A stretch of DNA of 64,000 bases. Origin: Siphlonurus alternatus (Eukaryota; Arthropoda; Insecta; Ephemeroptera; Siphlonuridae). This document shows, in pieces, positions 45,066 to 57,230 of the stretch. The DNA lies in assembly GCA_949825025.1 (NCBI GenBank), contig OX463785.1:20151971-20215970 (forward strand), read 5' to 3'. Position 1 is the stretch's first letter; every line of letters begins with the position of its first letter. A model generated the notes under the pieces. That model saw only the letters and a program-made list of their open reading frames with translations, did not search any database and was not told the origin of the DNA. A program made the position numbers and the translations under genes.

Positions 45066-46991
45066 TTAACTTTTAGTAGCATTTTTTTCAGCAAAATCAC
45101 ATTCCATATATTTCTTCACACTGTAAAAACACTTGTCTATAAGCAACTTTCTTACACTTGTTTGAAACAACTTCACATTATCAATGCACTTAATTTCACT
45201 TGGTAACTTATTATATAGACTTAGACAACTAAGAAATGGGCCATTTTTATACATATTAAGTCTACACCATTTAGGGGCTATCACAAGTTTCATATTTCTT
45301 GTATTGTGTGTATGATTTACTTCATGCTTTTTAAACTCTGACATATTTTTTTTAACAAAACTTACACTTTCAAATACAAATATGCATGGAAGTGTTAAAA
45401 TATCATTTTTTTTAAATAAATGGACACATGAGTTTCTGCTTTTTACAAAATACATCAGTCTTATAACCTTCTTCTGTAGTATAAATAGTCTATGGAAGTC
45501 AGGAGAATGTCCCCAACATATTATCCCATATTTCAAAATTGAGTAAAAATTTGAGTAGTATAAAGTTTTTAGACACTCAACTTCACATTCATGCCTCAGC
45601 TCACCTATGGCAAATATTACTGAGGAGAGTTTTTTACAAGCATAATCTATGTGATCAGTCCATCTTAAATGTTCATCTATAATTATACCCAAAAATTTGG
45701 TGTTGTGTTTTACTTCAATATTTTGATTAGCTGCTGAGACTGACTCTAATGTTGGGTTTTTGCTTATAATATTTTGAAAATGTAAAATCTCTGTCTTATT
45801 GACATTTAGCATTAAACCAAGACTATTAAAATGACACTTCACTGTTTCAATTGAATTAATAATGTTCTTTAAAAGCATTTCATTATTTTCCCCAATTACT
45901 TTTAAATTTGAGTCATCAGCATATTCTACAGGTATACAATTGTTTTCCTCAATAATTAATGGTAGGTCATTTATATACAGAATGAAAAGTATCGGAGCCA
46001 GACAGGTACCCTGCGGAAGGCCATATACAAGAGTTTTTTTCTCCGAGTAATATTTAGCCATATTCTCATTTAAATTACATGTTATTTCTACTGTCTGAGT
46101 CCTATTTTCCAAAAAAGATGATATCCAATTAAGGCATTGTCCCCTGATTCCATATTTATAAAGCTTATGCAGTAATATTTTATGTTCAACCATGTCAAAA
46201 GCTTTGGACAGATCCAAGAAAACTCCAGCAGTTTTATTTTTAGTATCAATACTTTCAATTATGCTGTCAATTAATTGAAACATTGCTGTTTCCGTAGACT
46301 TGTTTTTACGGAACCCATGTTGGAACTTGGACAGAATTTGATTTTCTTCTAAAAAAGGCAAGAGTTTTAATAGAAATGCTTGTTCAAATAGTTTAGAGAA
46401 TACAGAGAGTAAACTAATGGGTCTGTAATTGGCTATATCAGTTTTAGATCCTTTTTTATAAACTGGTTTTATAATTGCATGCTTTAGTACTGTGGGGAAT
46501 TTACCATCAATAAATGATTGATTAATTATTTCAGTGATAACCAAACTTATCTCTTCTGAGCAAGACTTAAGTACAAAGTTTGACACATTATCAAAGCCAT
46601 GTGACTTTTTATTTTTTAAGTGTTTAATAATTTTTTGCAATTGGATATTAGTTAAGGGTGATAAAAACATAGAATTGGGGGTTACTTTTATAGAATTATT
46701 TTGGTTTTGATTTGAAGGATTAATTTTATTTTTACAGTCTGAGATGCAATTTTGAAAATAGTCACTAAAAGTTTGAGCTATTACTTGAGGGTCACTGACA
46801 CTTTCTTGATTTACAACTATATTTGAAATATTACCCTTTTTTGTAATTTTCCCATGTTTTTTTTTAATAATGTCCCACATGGCTTTTGATTTATTATCAG
46901 AATTATTAATGAAGATGGTATTTTTTCTTTTACTGGCTACTCTAATTAGTTTATTATAAATGTACTTATATTTTTTTAACATAATCATCAT
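45066..46991 (-). pseudogene. LINE reverse transcriptase, open frame of 641 residues
   Basis: Non-LTR reverse transcriptase domain. Seen in order: the PVYKKGSKTDIANYRPISLL block near 176-195, HGFRKNKSTETA near 225-236, FLDLSKAFDMVEHKILLHKL at 258-277 with the first catalytic aspartate, LPQGTCLAPILF from 325, and the catalytic YADD at 357-360. It is followed by the thumb region and a C-terminal domain with no RNase H seen. The first methionine is not a real start: the domain continues from the endonuclease frame upstream across a frameshift. The frame is otherwise intact, so the insertion is fairly recent. Confidence 0.9.
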
Positions 46992-47607
46992 TCCACATGG
47001 TAGGATACAATTTATGTAACTTTTTTAGGTTTCTTAATTTTTCTCTTGATATTTTTAAACCAGTTGTCATGAAATTAACCTTATTTTTATTAATTTTTGC
47101 TTGTTTTTCTTCTTTTACTTGAATTAAAGGGAAGGCTTTTTCAAAATAATTTAAAAATATTTTATGAAATTCATTAAACATTTCTTCACTATCTTTTTTT
47201 TCATAAACAGTGGACCATGATTCATGTTTAAGATAATTTTTGAATATTTTAATATTTTTCTTAGAGAAAAACCTTTTCTGTTGATTTATCTTATTATTGC
47301 TCTCACTTAACTTATTATCACAAAATGACATTAGCTGACCCTCATGATCAGACAAATAAAAAGGTACAACTTTTTTTTCAATGATATCAAAAGAAAAAGT
47401 TTTAGGGATAAATATATTATCAATGAGAGTTTCAGTTGTTGTACATATTCTAGTAGGTGAGGTAATTATAGGACTAAGATTACATAAATTTAAAATTGAA
47501 TTAAATTCCTTAATAACAGAATTATTATTTAATAAATTAATGTTAACATCCCCACATATAAGTTTACTGGCGATGACGTCATATGAACATTGAAAGCCTT
47601 TCTTCAT
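46966..47607 (-). pseudogene. LINE endonuclease, C-terminal part
   Basis: The partial apurinic-endonuclease-like domain of the same LINE shows LICGDVNINLL near residues 16-26 and LSDHEGQLM near 83-91, the GDxN and SDH motifs of the exonuclease-endonuclease-phosphatase fold. The N-terminal half with the metal-binding glutamate is missing. The frame stops just after the reverse transcriptase frame begins. Confidence 0.8.
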
Positions 47608-48771
47608 AGCGAGTGACTTTCACTTTACTTAATTGCATTTTCTATACTTTGTATATATCAAGTAAAGTTATTTACTACATCGAAAATAATGTATGAAAGT
47701 TGATTCAAGTACTTTTGTATTTTCAATATTTTGTGACGTCATGATACATTACTAAAGCTTGGAAGATAGAACCAAGTTCCCGCCCTAACTTTACCGTCTT
47801 ATTTCTCAAGAAGTATGATATTTATGAACTAAATAAAATAATTAGCAAACGGGAGACTACATTGAAGTATTATCGCACTACAAGACACCTTCATTAATAT
47901 CAAGTAAATATTTAAAAAAAAATATTTCCTCCCGATTACATTGCATGTTATTTTTTAAATTCCGGACGGCTAATGTCTCGACAGATGACGATCGCGCCGG
48001 CTGGGTTGTGGCCTCCTACTCAAGTTCGCTCTACTCAAGTTCGCTCTGACTTGTAATTTCTAATTAATGTGTTGACTGCGTGGTTTAGATGCAAAAATAA
48101 GCTTTATGTACATTATGCATAAGGTCTATTATTACAAAATACATTTGTGGCCTTTAATGAAAATACATATATGCTTAGAATTTAGAATATTTATAATGTA
48201 TGGACTGGACATGTTGTGATGTGGTGTCTGAAAGGTTCTTATTATTAGAGTCTGATTAAAACAATATTAATTTAATTAATTATTATTTTAAACACAATAA
48301 AATTTGGCAGTGATTAGATTAGCTTAGACAATAAACTTTGTTTATTTTCTTTGTGATGTGAACGATTGAACTTTGATCTGTTAATTAAATATCAACAATG
48401 CAATCGGATGACGATTTACACTGTCCCTTGTTGGCTATTTGGGTTATTTTATGTTGCTATGCTATAGGGAAGGTCTTTGTCGGAGTGTAAAATTTGAAAT
48501 TCATAAATTAAATAAATTTACATAATTTTAATATTTTTTTGTGTGTATATGTATGTTGTTGTATATATTATAGTTATAAAGTGAATAATTATATGTTAAA
48601 GATGAAAAATTAAATTAATTTCAATAATTAATTATTACTAAAAATAAGAATCGGGTGCAGAAAATATAATATATTATTTTGTAAAATATAATAATCGTAA
48701 ACCAATGGTTATTTTTTGTGATATATTTATTTTATGTTAATATACAAGATAAAAAAAAAAAAAGAAGTCTT

Positions 48772-48945
48772 TATTTGAAGTAATTTCGACTCGACAATTT
48801 TCATGCAAGCCAAAATGGAAGTAATTAGGGGAACTCCCAGACGCTTTAAATGTAATTAGAGTCTTGCGTAAGTGAGACTCATACGGAGTATGAGTAATGA
48901 ATGTTGATGCAAGAGGTCATTTTTTAGCATTATTTTATTTATATT
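48772..48945 (+). repeat. Direct repeat, copy 1
   Basis: Shares TTTATTTGAA, CAATTTTCATG, AGGGGAACTCCCAGAC, CTTTAAATGTAATTAGAGTC, TTGCGTAAGTGAGACTCATA and GAGTATGAGTAA with 49306-49478 in the same order and orientation. Confidence 0.85.
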
Positions 48946-48951
48946 TATGAT

Positions 48952-49190
48952 GACTTAGGGAAAGAATGGTGGCCACTGCCCCATGCAACATATGCTGAGA
49001 TGAGATTGAGGGAACTGTGGAAAACCTCAGTCAGGACGGACACCTCTACTTTTTATCAATTTGATTAAAGTGATGTTCAAAGCCCCAGGGAGGGAGCAAA
49101 CTAATTTTTACTTGAAACGGTCACCCATCCATTTAATACACACGCTTGACGTTTGACTTTGGTGATCTAAGATAACTGGTCAATGCATTG
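48952..49190 (-). mobile_element. 5S-derived SINE, degraded copy
   Basis: On the minus strand: the 5S-like GATGGGTGACCGTTTCAAG near 49115-49133, then CTCCCTCCCTGGGGC and AGAGGTGTCCGTCCTGAC, with GAGGTTTTCCACAGTTCC. It lies between the two direct-repeat blocks. Confidence 0.7.
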
Positions 49191-49305
49191 CACCATGTTC
49201 AATCTCTATAATATTCTATCGCTGTATATAGAGTATAATTATAGTATTTTTTTTATGTGTAACATAATAATTGTACACCATACAATATTAAAAAATAATG
49301 ACACT

Positions 49306-49478
49306 TTATTTGAAATAATTTTGACTCAACAATTTTCATGTGAGTTAAGACGGAATTTAGTAGGGGAACTCCCAGACTCTTTAAATGTAATTAGAGTCTT
49401 GCGTAAGTGAGACTCATACAGAGTATGAGTAAGTACATGATGTAATGCTTGATAATTCAAGGTCACTTTTTTTAGTAC
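49306..49478 (+). repeat. Direct repeat, copy 2
   Basis: Second copy of the block at 48772-48945, offset by 534 bases; about 85-90 percent alike by eye. A tandem duplication later split by the SINE is the simplest explanation. Confidence 0.85.
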
Positions 49479-51289
49479 TATTACATTCATGTAGCGTCCG
49501 GCAGTTTCCTTATATAGTACATGAGCAATCATCATGCACGCGTCAAACAAAATATAATGCATAATATCTTAATATTATTACAAATAATTGTAAATTTTAG
49601 ATAAAATGGAGAAAATTTTACCCATTTATCATTTTCATCCAACATGGTGTAATATTTCTTTAATATTTTTGTTGTTGTATACTTGTAAAAAAATAAATAA
49701 ATGCTAAACTAAACTCTCAGTTACATGCATAAAATGTTTATAAAATTGTTATTATTTTTTTCATTTTCATTAATTAAAAAAATAACATTATGTACTCACT
49801 GCAATATTAATAAACACGAGTAGATACATAAAATAAAAACATTATTTTCTGGTTGGTTGGTTGGTTGGTTGGTATTTTGGGGCAATTGACACATTTTGGT
49901 CATGTATGCCCCCACATTTTCTATCTGCTATATTATTTTTTTCTATTTGTTTATTTTACAACTTTTTATTATTTTTTTTAAATTTAATTCCAATTTATAA
50001 CAATAAATAATAATAAATGCATAATAAATAATAAAACATTAATAAATTCATTAATGTTTTATTATAAAGAAGGGAGAGTTAAGATTGAAGTTGACCAGTA
50101 TTATATGTGTAGATAAAACATCAGCGCCGCTTCGCGATATCTTCAGCCGAGACGATTAAATTAAGCTGAGGTTAATCCCCAAACTTCGGTACTTCTTTCT
50201 AATCTTCATCTTCTTTTAAAAAGAACCAAATTGTAACACTAAAAACGTCATAATAATGCAAGAATCTGATGATAACGTTTCAGATAACATTGATAAAGAT
50301 AAAGACAGATCTATTTAGCTGTAATTGCAGTTTAATTATTATAAGTATATCGATATTGACTTTCGCGATTCGTAAGTGTTTTTGTTATATTTACTAATAA
50401 ACGTATTTTTTTAATTAATGTAGCCGCCTTGCTATATTAATTTGATTCTATGTTGTATGTACACTTTTTGTGTTTAATAAAAGACTAATAATAATTTGAT
50501 TGTGATTATTCATAACTCATATTTTTTTATTGCCTTTCGATTGCATGTAAATACAACTATATAAGCACGTCAATACTTAGGATATACTCATTATTATATG
50601 TATATAATATAAAAAGGATTCAAGTGTGGTACAAGGGCAGACCTTAATTAACTTTGACACTAAGTGTAGTAAATAAATCGATATATATGTCTAGTTACCT
50701 AGGAGATGCATGCAAAACAACGACACCTGTTTGCCAACGCCTAATATTTTTATCAATATAATGCACTGGTATAAAAACATTTACCGCGATGTGCGAAAGA
50801 GGGCTACACATGAGTGCTGCTGACCACTAAACTTCGCACTACCGCGAACAGCAACGTCGATTATCTAAATACTTTTTGTCTCGATTAAAAACTACATTAT
50901 TTTTTTTTTATTTTTATTGTAAAAGTAAAAATGAATAGAGACACTTAATTTTGTTACTCTTTTTCAAATATTTTTTTGAAGGTCAGGAAGTATTGTTAAA
51001 ATTTTGTTTCAAGTTTAGGTTCAAAATCAGGTCCTATAATATCCTCTTATTTAAGAAGTGAAGTTTCTCTTTTGTAATTTCAATAATTTATTTAAGAAAT
51101 AGTTGACAGCCTGTAAAAAAAAATCAAATCTGCTCATAAAGCCTGCTCGGAGGACGCTAAACAGGGTCTTCTTGGGTTTACGAACCAAAACTGTGACGTC
51201 ATTTGTACCCTCTGAGCTGATGTAGTCAAGGTGTACTTCGAGCAGAGTTTACGAACAGAGACCTTAGAGTAGCATAGTTTTCTACCATC

Positions 51290-51540
51290 CCTAGTTGAAA
51301 AATTACGTCTTCAACTCCTTTACACGTTTATTTCTAATAATTTTAACTCTAAAACATATTTTATTTTCTCTCCTCTCAAAGTGAGGTTAAAATGGACAAT
51401 ATTTCTAACATTTTATGCTCAATAAGAGAAAAGAAGACGTAATCTCGTCATTTTCATCTAAAATGGTGCAAAGTTGGAGGGAATTAGACGAGGAGAGCTT
51501 AATATCGCGAATAAAAGATGAAAATTATTTTAACTCGGTC
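51290..51540. repeat. Dispersed ~250-bp repeat, full copy upstream of DXO
   Basis: CCCTAGTTGAAAAATTACGT, TTTATGCTCAATAAG, GGAGGGAATTAGACGAGG and TTTTAACTCGG in order. It ends about 65 bases before the first DXO coding exon. Confidence 0.65.
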
Positions 51541-51609
51541 TCTTTTTATTTCCGCAATAAAAATTTTCATATAAGTTCCCCAAAGTAACAACAATCATCT
51601 TGTCTCAGG

Positions 51610-54600
51610 ATGAACTCTCACAGAAACAGGACTCAGGGTCCACTCGCCCTCAGTAAGGTGGAGGTCCGCGGCTGGTTCGGTCGCGACCAGAACGGTGAAT
51701 ACACGGAGGACGAAGGTAGCCTGCAATACCTGGTGAGACCTGCCTCCAATGACGTCACCTTCGACCTGACCTTGAGCCACCCTGATGACCAGCCGAGACA
51801 AAATGGCACCTCTTACGAGCATATTTTTACCTGGATCATGAGACACTCGAAGGACCTTCAGGGACACCCTGTCAGGTAGGTGTACGAAATGAAGACAATA
51901 TTTCTAATATTTTATGCTCAAGAAGAGGAAAAAATACGTAATCTCGTCTTTTACCCTCTAAAATGGTACAAAATAGGAGGGAATTAGACGAGAGGAAAGC
52001 TTATATCGAAGAAAATATGAAATTTATTTCAATTCGGATATTATTATATAGTATAATACACCAAAACAGAAACTTAACATAATCTCTGGGTAATTTTCTA
52101 CAGTTAAAATAATAAGAAGCTTTATTTTTTTATATAAATAATGCAAAAGTATCATTCTGAGCATTGGAGTGAGCCAATAAAGCATTAGATTCCAAGAATA
52201 ACAAAATAACTACTTTTAATATTCTTTGTAGAATCCTAGTTTTTACTCCAGAATATTTTTTACCTCAATACTGGTCGAACTTTAAATTTCTGTGTATTTT
52301 ACAGTCCCAACGCGGAGTTCGTGTGCAAGAGAAGTACATTGAAGTACATCCTGATGGCTCCGTGCCAACAATCGGACTACATCTTCCACGCCACCAAGGT
52401 GAAAGGTACCATCTACCTGAAGGTGATCTTCCTGAGTGACTACGAGGACACCTGGGTTGGTGGAGATAATCCTGAAACCAAGTTCGGAACAAAGTTTGAA
52501 CACTATATGCTGGCAGGTAAGTAAATTAGAGGCCCTGATTCGGACCTCACTGAGGAATTCACCTGGGGTTGCTAACCTTACCACAAATACTGAGGAAATT
52601 ATGACCAGGTCTATTAAAGAAAATATATATATATATATATGTAGTATTTTACTAATCTTGTCTAGTATTTAAAAAATTAATACCCTTGACACCATTTTAC
52701 CTTTTCGGGTGTGGCGAGGCCGATATTTAGCCTTGTCAGTAAGAGTTATCTTGCGATCATGCTGGGGCTTACCAGGCTCCCAGAACCCTTTCTTGCAATC
52801 TTCTGGAGTATTTATTATTATTATTAAAATTAACTTTGAGCACCATTTTTTTTTAAATCCACAATATTGTTTATAAACAAAATGACAATATTTTTCTTTT
52901 TAAATATTGTTTTTAATATGTAGATGCTACCTCCATCAGATGACGTTTTTAACAATAGAGTATTGTCCTCAATTTTTTTTATTGCAGAAATGGATAGAGC
53001 GTGCAAAGTTATGCTACACTGATTTTTTTCAGATTTTTTAGAGCCCGGGAAGTATTTTTAAAAAATTATTGAAAGTCCTATTTGTGACGTCACGCGGTGA
53101 CAAATCCTATCTTTTTCTTAAGGAGCGGCGTCTCGTGACGTCACAAAAAGGACTTTCAATAATTTTTTAAAAATAGTTCCCAGGCTCTAAAAAATCTGAA
53201 AAAAATCAGGGTAGCATAACTTTGCACCCTCTATCCATTTCTGCAATAAAAAAATTTTAGGTCAATACTCCACTAATTCCAACGTACTTTTTCTGTCGTA
53301 TCATAACAGTGGACATATATTATGAGCATTCCAAAGAAAAGTGTGAACTCGGTCATAGGGTACCACGTTCAATTCCTGTCCTTTCTTTCGAATGCTTATA
53401 TTTGGACTTATATGACACGATGCAAAAAGCACATTGGAATTAATATTTTTATATCGAATAATATACAGTCATCAGTTCTGAAATGTTTTAGATAATACAT
53501 TTTATTACAAATATTGGAAAGTATTTTCTAAATTATATTTTATTAATTCACAAATCATATGAAAGGACTCAATTAATAAAAACTTTATTATATAAATTTT
53601 GAATTATAGAGTTCCAAAAATATAAATTAAAAAATATACAGTACATTATGATATTTATAAAACCTTTTAAAACAATATAAAACCGTATTTCCTTTTTCAA
53701 AATTTCCTAATATCATCCCCAGATGGTCCCGATGGAGTACCTGACCCCTCTCGTCCCATTATGCACTACGACAACACGGCCTTTGTGTACCGTTCTACTC
53801 TGGGAAGACACACCATGATGTACGCGGGAGAAGTGGATGGTCTACCGAGCAAAGACGCCCTCGACAATCTCTCAGAGGCCGAGTTCGTCGAACTGAAGAT
53901 CATGAGCAGCAACGTTAGAGAAGGCAGCGACAAGTAAGTTCTAGAGTTGAATAAATTTATATTGGTTTTGCTTTTAATGAACCGAGAAGGTGGTCCCTAT
54001 AATATAATGAATTAAAGAATAAGGCTATTATACCAAAGAGCAATGCGTTAACACAGTCACGATCGAGAGTATTAAAAATTTCCGGAAGTGACGAAAATCA
54101 CGTAGTAGTTTTGATTTTATTTACATAGCAATATAATAGGAAAAGTGACCCCATTAAATATTGTGATATTTAATTTTCAATGCCAATTTTAAGGTTAATT
54201 ATTTCCCTTATTTATTATAATTATATACAAATTTAAATACACTTATTGAGGTATCCAATAAATGGGTCCATATTAAATTGCACATTTGTTTTTAGTGATA
54301 GTTAACCCATTATGAACCCAGAGACTTTACAGAGACCTCCGTGTCTTATGGCCAGAAATTTGACCAGCTTGGCCGAGCTTCACTGTAACTGAGAGTGGCG
54401 GTGCCACTGAATCGCAGCGGCACGGTCCGGTTCTCGCTGGCTGCGCAGCCAGCCAGAACCGGAGTTTACCGGACCTTGCCGAACATTTAGCAGCGCCGCC
54501 ACTCTCAGTTACAGTGAAGCTCTGATCAAATTCCTGGCCATTATGTCACGGAGGTCTCTGTATAGGGTCTCCCTCTGACGTTCGCTCTGTTATGACCCAG

Positions 54601-56011
54601 AGCAAATTTGAAATTTTGAGTTCAGAAATTTTTTACCGCGTCGTCAGACGGTCGTCAGACGTGCTGTCATCTAGCGGTAAATTTTTACACTATTTCAAAA
54701 CTCCCTATTTTAGGCGCAATATTTTTGAAATTTTTAATTTTTTTTTCTTAATTTGTAGAAAATTAATTACAAAAAAAAAGTCGTGTACCCATATGGGTAC
54801 GCTGGGTCACAATGGGTGAATAAGTTACTTAAAATAATAATAAAAAAAAAATGTTTGATCAATTTTGTAAAAATTGACGTAGAAGTTTAATATGGGGTCT
54901 TATGGACGGAAACCAGAAATAAAACAATTATGAGAAAACAGGTCCCATGATTTTGCTCAACCATTAGTGAATAATTTAAAACACCTTTAAATTTAAAATT
55001 TATTTAATTTATTTCCTTTTTTCAGAAATAGCTTTCACTCCAATTAACTGACTGAGGTAAATTAAAAACATGACTGTTCTAATCATCTCTCTGTGTCCCA
55101 GGTTCAAGAAAAAGCTGCTGCAATGGTGGCCTCAGTGCATCCTGTCCGGCTGTCACTCGGTGATCGTCGGACGTTACCAGCAGGATGGTACAGTGAGGCG
55201 TCTGGAGGAGCTCAAAGTGTACAGCATTCCGGGATTGGCCAGGGTAAATAGAACATCATTATTTATTGTGACAGATTATCGTTGTAACTGGAGTTATTTT
55301 ACAATGTCGCATAATTATTTTTTATATTGATTTTTTTCAATTTAATAATATATTGATTCATACATAGAAAAATTAAAATAAGTAAACATATGTATAACCC
55401 TTATAGTTGTTATATGTCTTCAACTCGTCTTCTGCACGTATTTAACCTAATCTTTTTACGTCTTTTTATCTCTAAAACACATCTTATTTCTTCCGATCTT
55501 ACAATGAGGATGAAATGTATACAATTTTCATAACGTTTTATGCTAAATAAAATGAATATCATCTTTCTCGATCCCTCCTTTTCCCTCGAAAATGGTGCAA
55601 AATTATAGAAATTTAGACGTACTGAGATGCTAAAAATGCAAATAAAAGATTCAATTTAGTCGGGAAAACTTATTTTTTTTTAATGAAATCTAAAAATATT
55701 GGGTCATTAATTCATAAAATCATTATTTTACTGTATAATTTCATAAAAAAACTGGAAGAAAAAGCAGTCTAAGAGAGAGACCCCCTAATTTTCAGGGCTT
55801 CTTGGACTCCGGGCGCTGCCTGTCATTCCTCGACTCCGTTCTGGACCACCTCAAGCACCACGTGACTGAGGGGAAGACCGCGAGCTTCGAGTGGCGACAC
55901 GACAACCCCGGCGCGTTCTCCGCCTTCGACACCACCAGACTGAGGGACGAGGACGCTACCATCCTGCCTCTCTTCTACCGACACTGGATCGAACAGCTGA
56001 CGGGACGTTAA
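51610..56011 (+). CDS. DXO: DXO/Rai1-family decapping exoribonuclease
   Basis: It removes incomplete or non-canonical 5' caps from RNA and degrades the body 5' to 3'. Coding exons: 51610-51875, 52305-52516, 53723-53933, 55102-55243, 55796-56011; phases agree, total 1,047 nt, 348 aa. Family motifs in order: an R98 region (CKRSTLKY); KFEHYMLAD with E154; a GEVDG motif with E196 and D198; FVELK with E216 and K218; KLLQWWPQ with Q241; then CLSFLD and the C-terminal FEWRHDNPG. The usual catalytic acids, lysine and glutamine are therefore all present. The ATG lies two bases after an acceptor, which fits a spliced 5' UTR, and the protein begins close to where the conserved core starts. No poly(A) signal was found in the first 50 bases before the MITE at 56058, so the 3' UTR may run into it. 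Confidence 0.92.
51885..52035. repeat. Dispersed ~250-bp repeat, 3' part
   Basis: TTTTATGCTCAAGAAGAGG, GGAGGGAATTAGACGAG and TTTCAATTCGG; starts ten bases after the first DXO donor. Confidence 0.6.
52690..52825. repeat. Possible SINE or LINE 3' end with a TTA tail
   Basis: A GC-richer block (GGTGTGGCGAGGCCGATA, GCTGGGGCTTACCAGGCTCC) ending in TATTTATTATTATTATT. A simple-repeat tail after a compact block suggests a retroposon end; no second copy is seen here. Confidence 0.35.
52954..53273. mobile_element. Foldback MITE family 1, copy e
   Basis: AGTATTGTCCTCAATTTTTT to TAGGTCAATACTCC, with GTGACGTCACGCGG and CGTGACGTCACAAAAAGG facing. In DXO intron 2. Confidence 0.85.
54312..54570. mobile_element. 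GC-rich foldback element in DXO intron 3
   Basis: Ends CAGAGACCTCCGTG and CACGGAGGTCTCTG are exact inverted repeats. Inner arms GAGCTTCACTGTAACTGAGA and its complement, and GTCCGGTTCTCGCTGGCTG with CAGCCAGCCAGAACCGGA, meet near 54445. No second copy in the window. Confidence 0.8.
55420..55670. repeat. Dispersed ~250-bp repeat, diverged copy
   Basis: TGTCTTCAACTCGTCTTC, CACGTATTTAACCTAATC, TTTTATGCTAAATAA and AATTTAGACGTA in order; ends near ATTTAGTCGGG. In DXO intron 4. Confidence 0.5.
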
Positions 56012-56057
56012 TAGTATGGTCCATAAGGATTCAAAGAGAAAGATGATATTATTTTAA

Positions 56058-56340
56058 TAGAGGCTTCAAGTCAGCTGATTTTACTGTGTTCCCACCGTCC
56101 TATCCAAACCTATGTGCAAAAAAATTAAAAATTTGCTTTTTTGCGTTAAAGAATTTTTTTAGAGGAAAAAAAGCTCTTGATATATTATCAGAGGACCTCT
56201 AAATGGCGGGGGGTGGGGGGGGGAGTTGGTGATTGTTTCGAATTAATAGCTTTAATTGATTGAAAAAAAAAAAAATCAAATTTTCTATCATGGTGGCTTA
56301 TGGAGCAAATTTTCCCGCCGTGGAACACTTGAAGCCTCTA
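56058..56340. mobile_element. MITE with TAGAGGCTTC ends, copy 3
   Basis: TAGAGGCTTCAAGTCAGCTG at the left and ACTTGAAGCCTCTA at the right. TTAA flanks both sides here, whereas the other copies show only the shared TA. It starts about 45 bases after the DXO stop. Confidence 0.8.
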
Positions 56341-57097
56341 TTAAATTTTTGAGAATCCATTGTGTTCAGATTCCTATTATATCCTAGGTATTTTTCACTT
56401 TTGTCATAGTGTGGACTTCTAAACCAAAATCTCTCTCGTATTAAATATCTACTTTCATCTTGAATCAATATGGCCTAAGGATGTAAATCCATTATAGATT
56501 AGAAACAGTTTAATTAACGTAACGTTCCCATCCCATTAGAATTTTCAATCTGAGGGGATTTTAACTGAACATTTTGCATACCCTTATGAAAAGTTTTCTA
56601 TTTTTTTTTTTGTACACTTTAAGAGGAGAATTTTTTTTATTTTACTTCACTTTTTGTGGAAACATTTTTGGATTTATTGTAGAAAATTGGGATTTGAATA
56701 TATCAGACTTTTCATCATATTTCATAGTATATTGTACTTTAATTAAATTGAGAAGGAAAGCCTGAAAATTTACTAGTGACCTTAAAAACTAATTAAAAAA
56801 AAAAAAAAAAAAAAAAAAGCTTTTATAGCTAGCGTATTTTAACACTAAAAGTTCATGCATAATTTTGATAAATATGTATTACTTGATGGTTTAATTTTAA
56901 GTAAAAAAAGTAATTGTAATAAGCACCTTTTAAAACCAGAGCTATTACACTTAAAGAAAGATATATCTACTGCCGAACAAATGTCATGTAAGAATTTCTA
57001 TTTTGATTTTTTTATCTGGAATATTTGTGCAGTTAATGTTTCTCTGATGAAGTGTAATAACTTTTTTTTTTAATATTTAACAACATAAGATGACAAT

Positions 57098-57230
57098 GGG
57101 GGGCATTCACAAACAGCACTTTAACCCCACTTTGGCCTTTTTTTTTTATCGCGGGTGCTAAACATGGTTCTAAACCAGGGATAAAAATCGAGGCTAAAGT
57201 GGGGTTTAAAGTGTTTTGTTAATGCTCCCC
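57098..57230. mobile_element. Foldback MITE, GGGGCATTCAC ends, copy 2
   Basis: GGGGGGCATTCACAAACAGC and CTTTAACCCCACTTT at the left; AAAGTGGGGTTTAAAGTG and TAATGCTCCCC at the right. Same family as 4384-4533. Confidence 0.7.

Larger units (their letters stand above)
44908..47607 (-). mobile_element. 5'-truncated non-LTR retrotransposon (LINE, CR1/L2/Jockey-like)
   Basis: On the minus strand the element runs from a partial apurinic endonuclease through a full reverse transcriptase to a 3' tail of three AATTTTG repeats (44908-44936). Endonuclease and reverse transcriptase lie in different frames that overlap by about 26 bases, so the copy is dead. The 5' end is lost before the endonuclease N-terminus. 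It sits wholly inside the 44577-48048 element. Confidence 0.9.
44577..48048. mobile_element. TIR element carrying a nested LINE fragment
   Basis: The left end CAGAGCGAACTTGATTAGG then GAACTTGATTAGGAGGCCAC faces, at 48001-48048, the inverted GTGGCCTCCTACTCAAGTTC then GCTCTACTCAAGTTCGCTCTG. Each end holds a tandem pair of a ~15-base AGCGAACTTGAKTAG motif, and similarity continues inward to ATAGCCGTCC / GGACGGCTAA. The CAGAGCG start would fit a hAT-type end, but I could not find a convincing 8-base target duplication. No transposase frame is present outside the LINE. Confidence 0.6.
48049..51600. other. Spacer between the TIR element and DXO
   Basis: No protein-coding gene recognised. It holds two direct-repeat blocks with a SINE fragment between them, a (TTGG)n run at 49853-49874 and AT-rich DNA. 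A 20-codon frame at 50257-50319 (MQESDDNVSDN...) ends in a stop and cannot be tied to DXO. The DXO 5' UTR exon should lie here but was not identified; a GTAAGT near 50372 is one possible donor. Confidence 0.5.

Noticed and set aside
50257..50319. Short frame MQESDDNV... as an upstream coding exon of DXO
   Set aside because: It ends in TAG and has no donor that would join it in frame to 51609.
56058..56340. piggyBac-type MITE because of flanking TTAA
   Set aside because: TTAA flanks only this copy; the others share just TA, so a TA target is the better fit.
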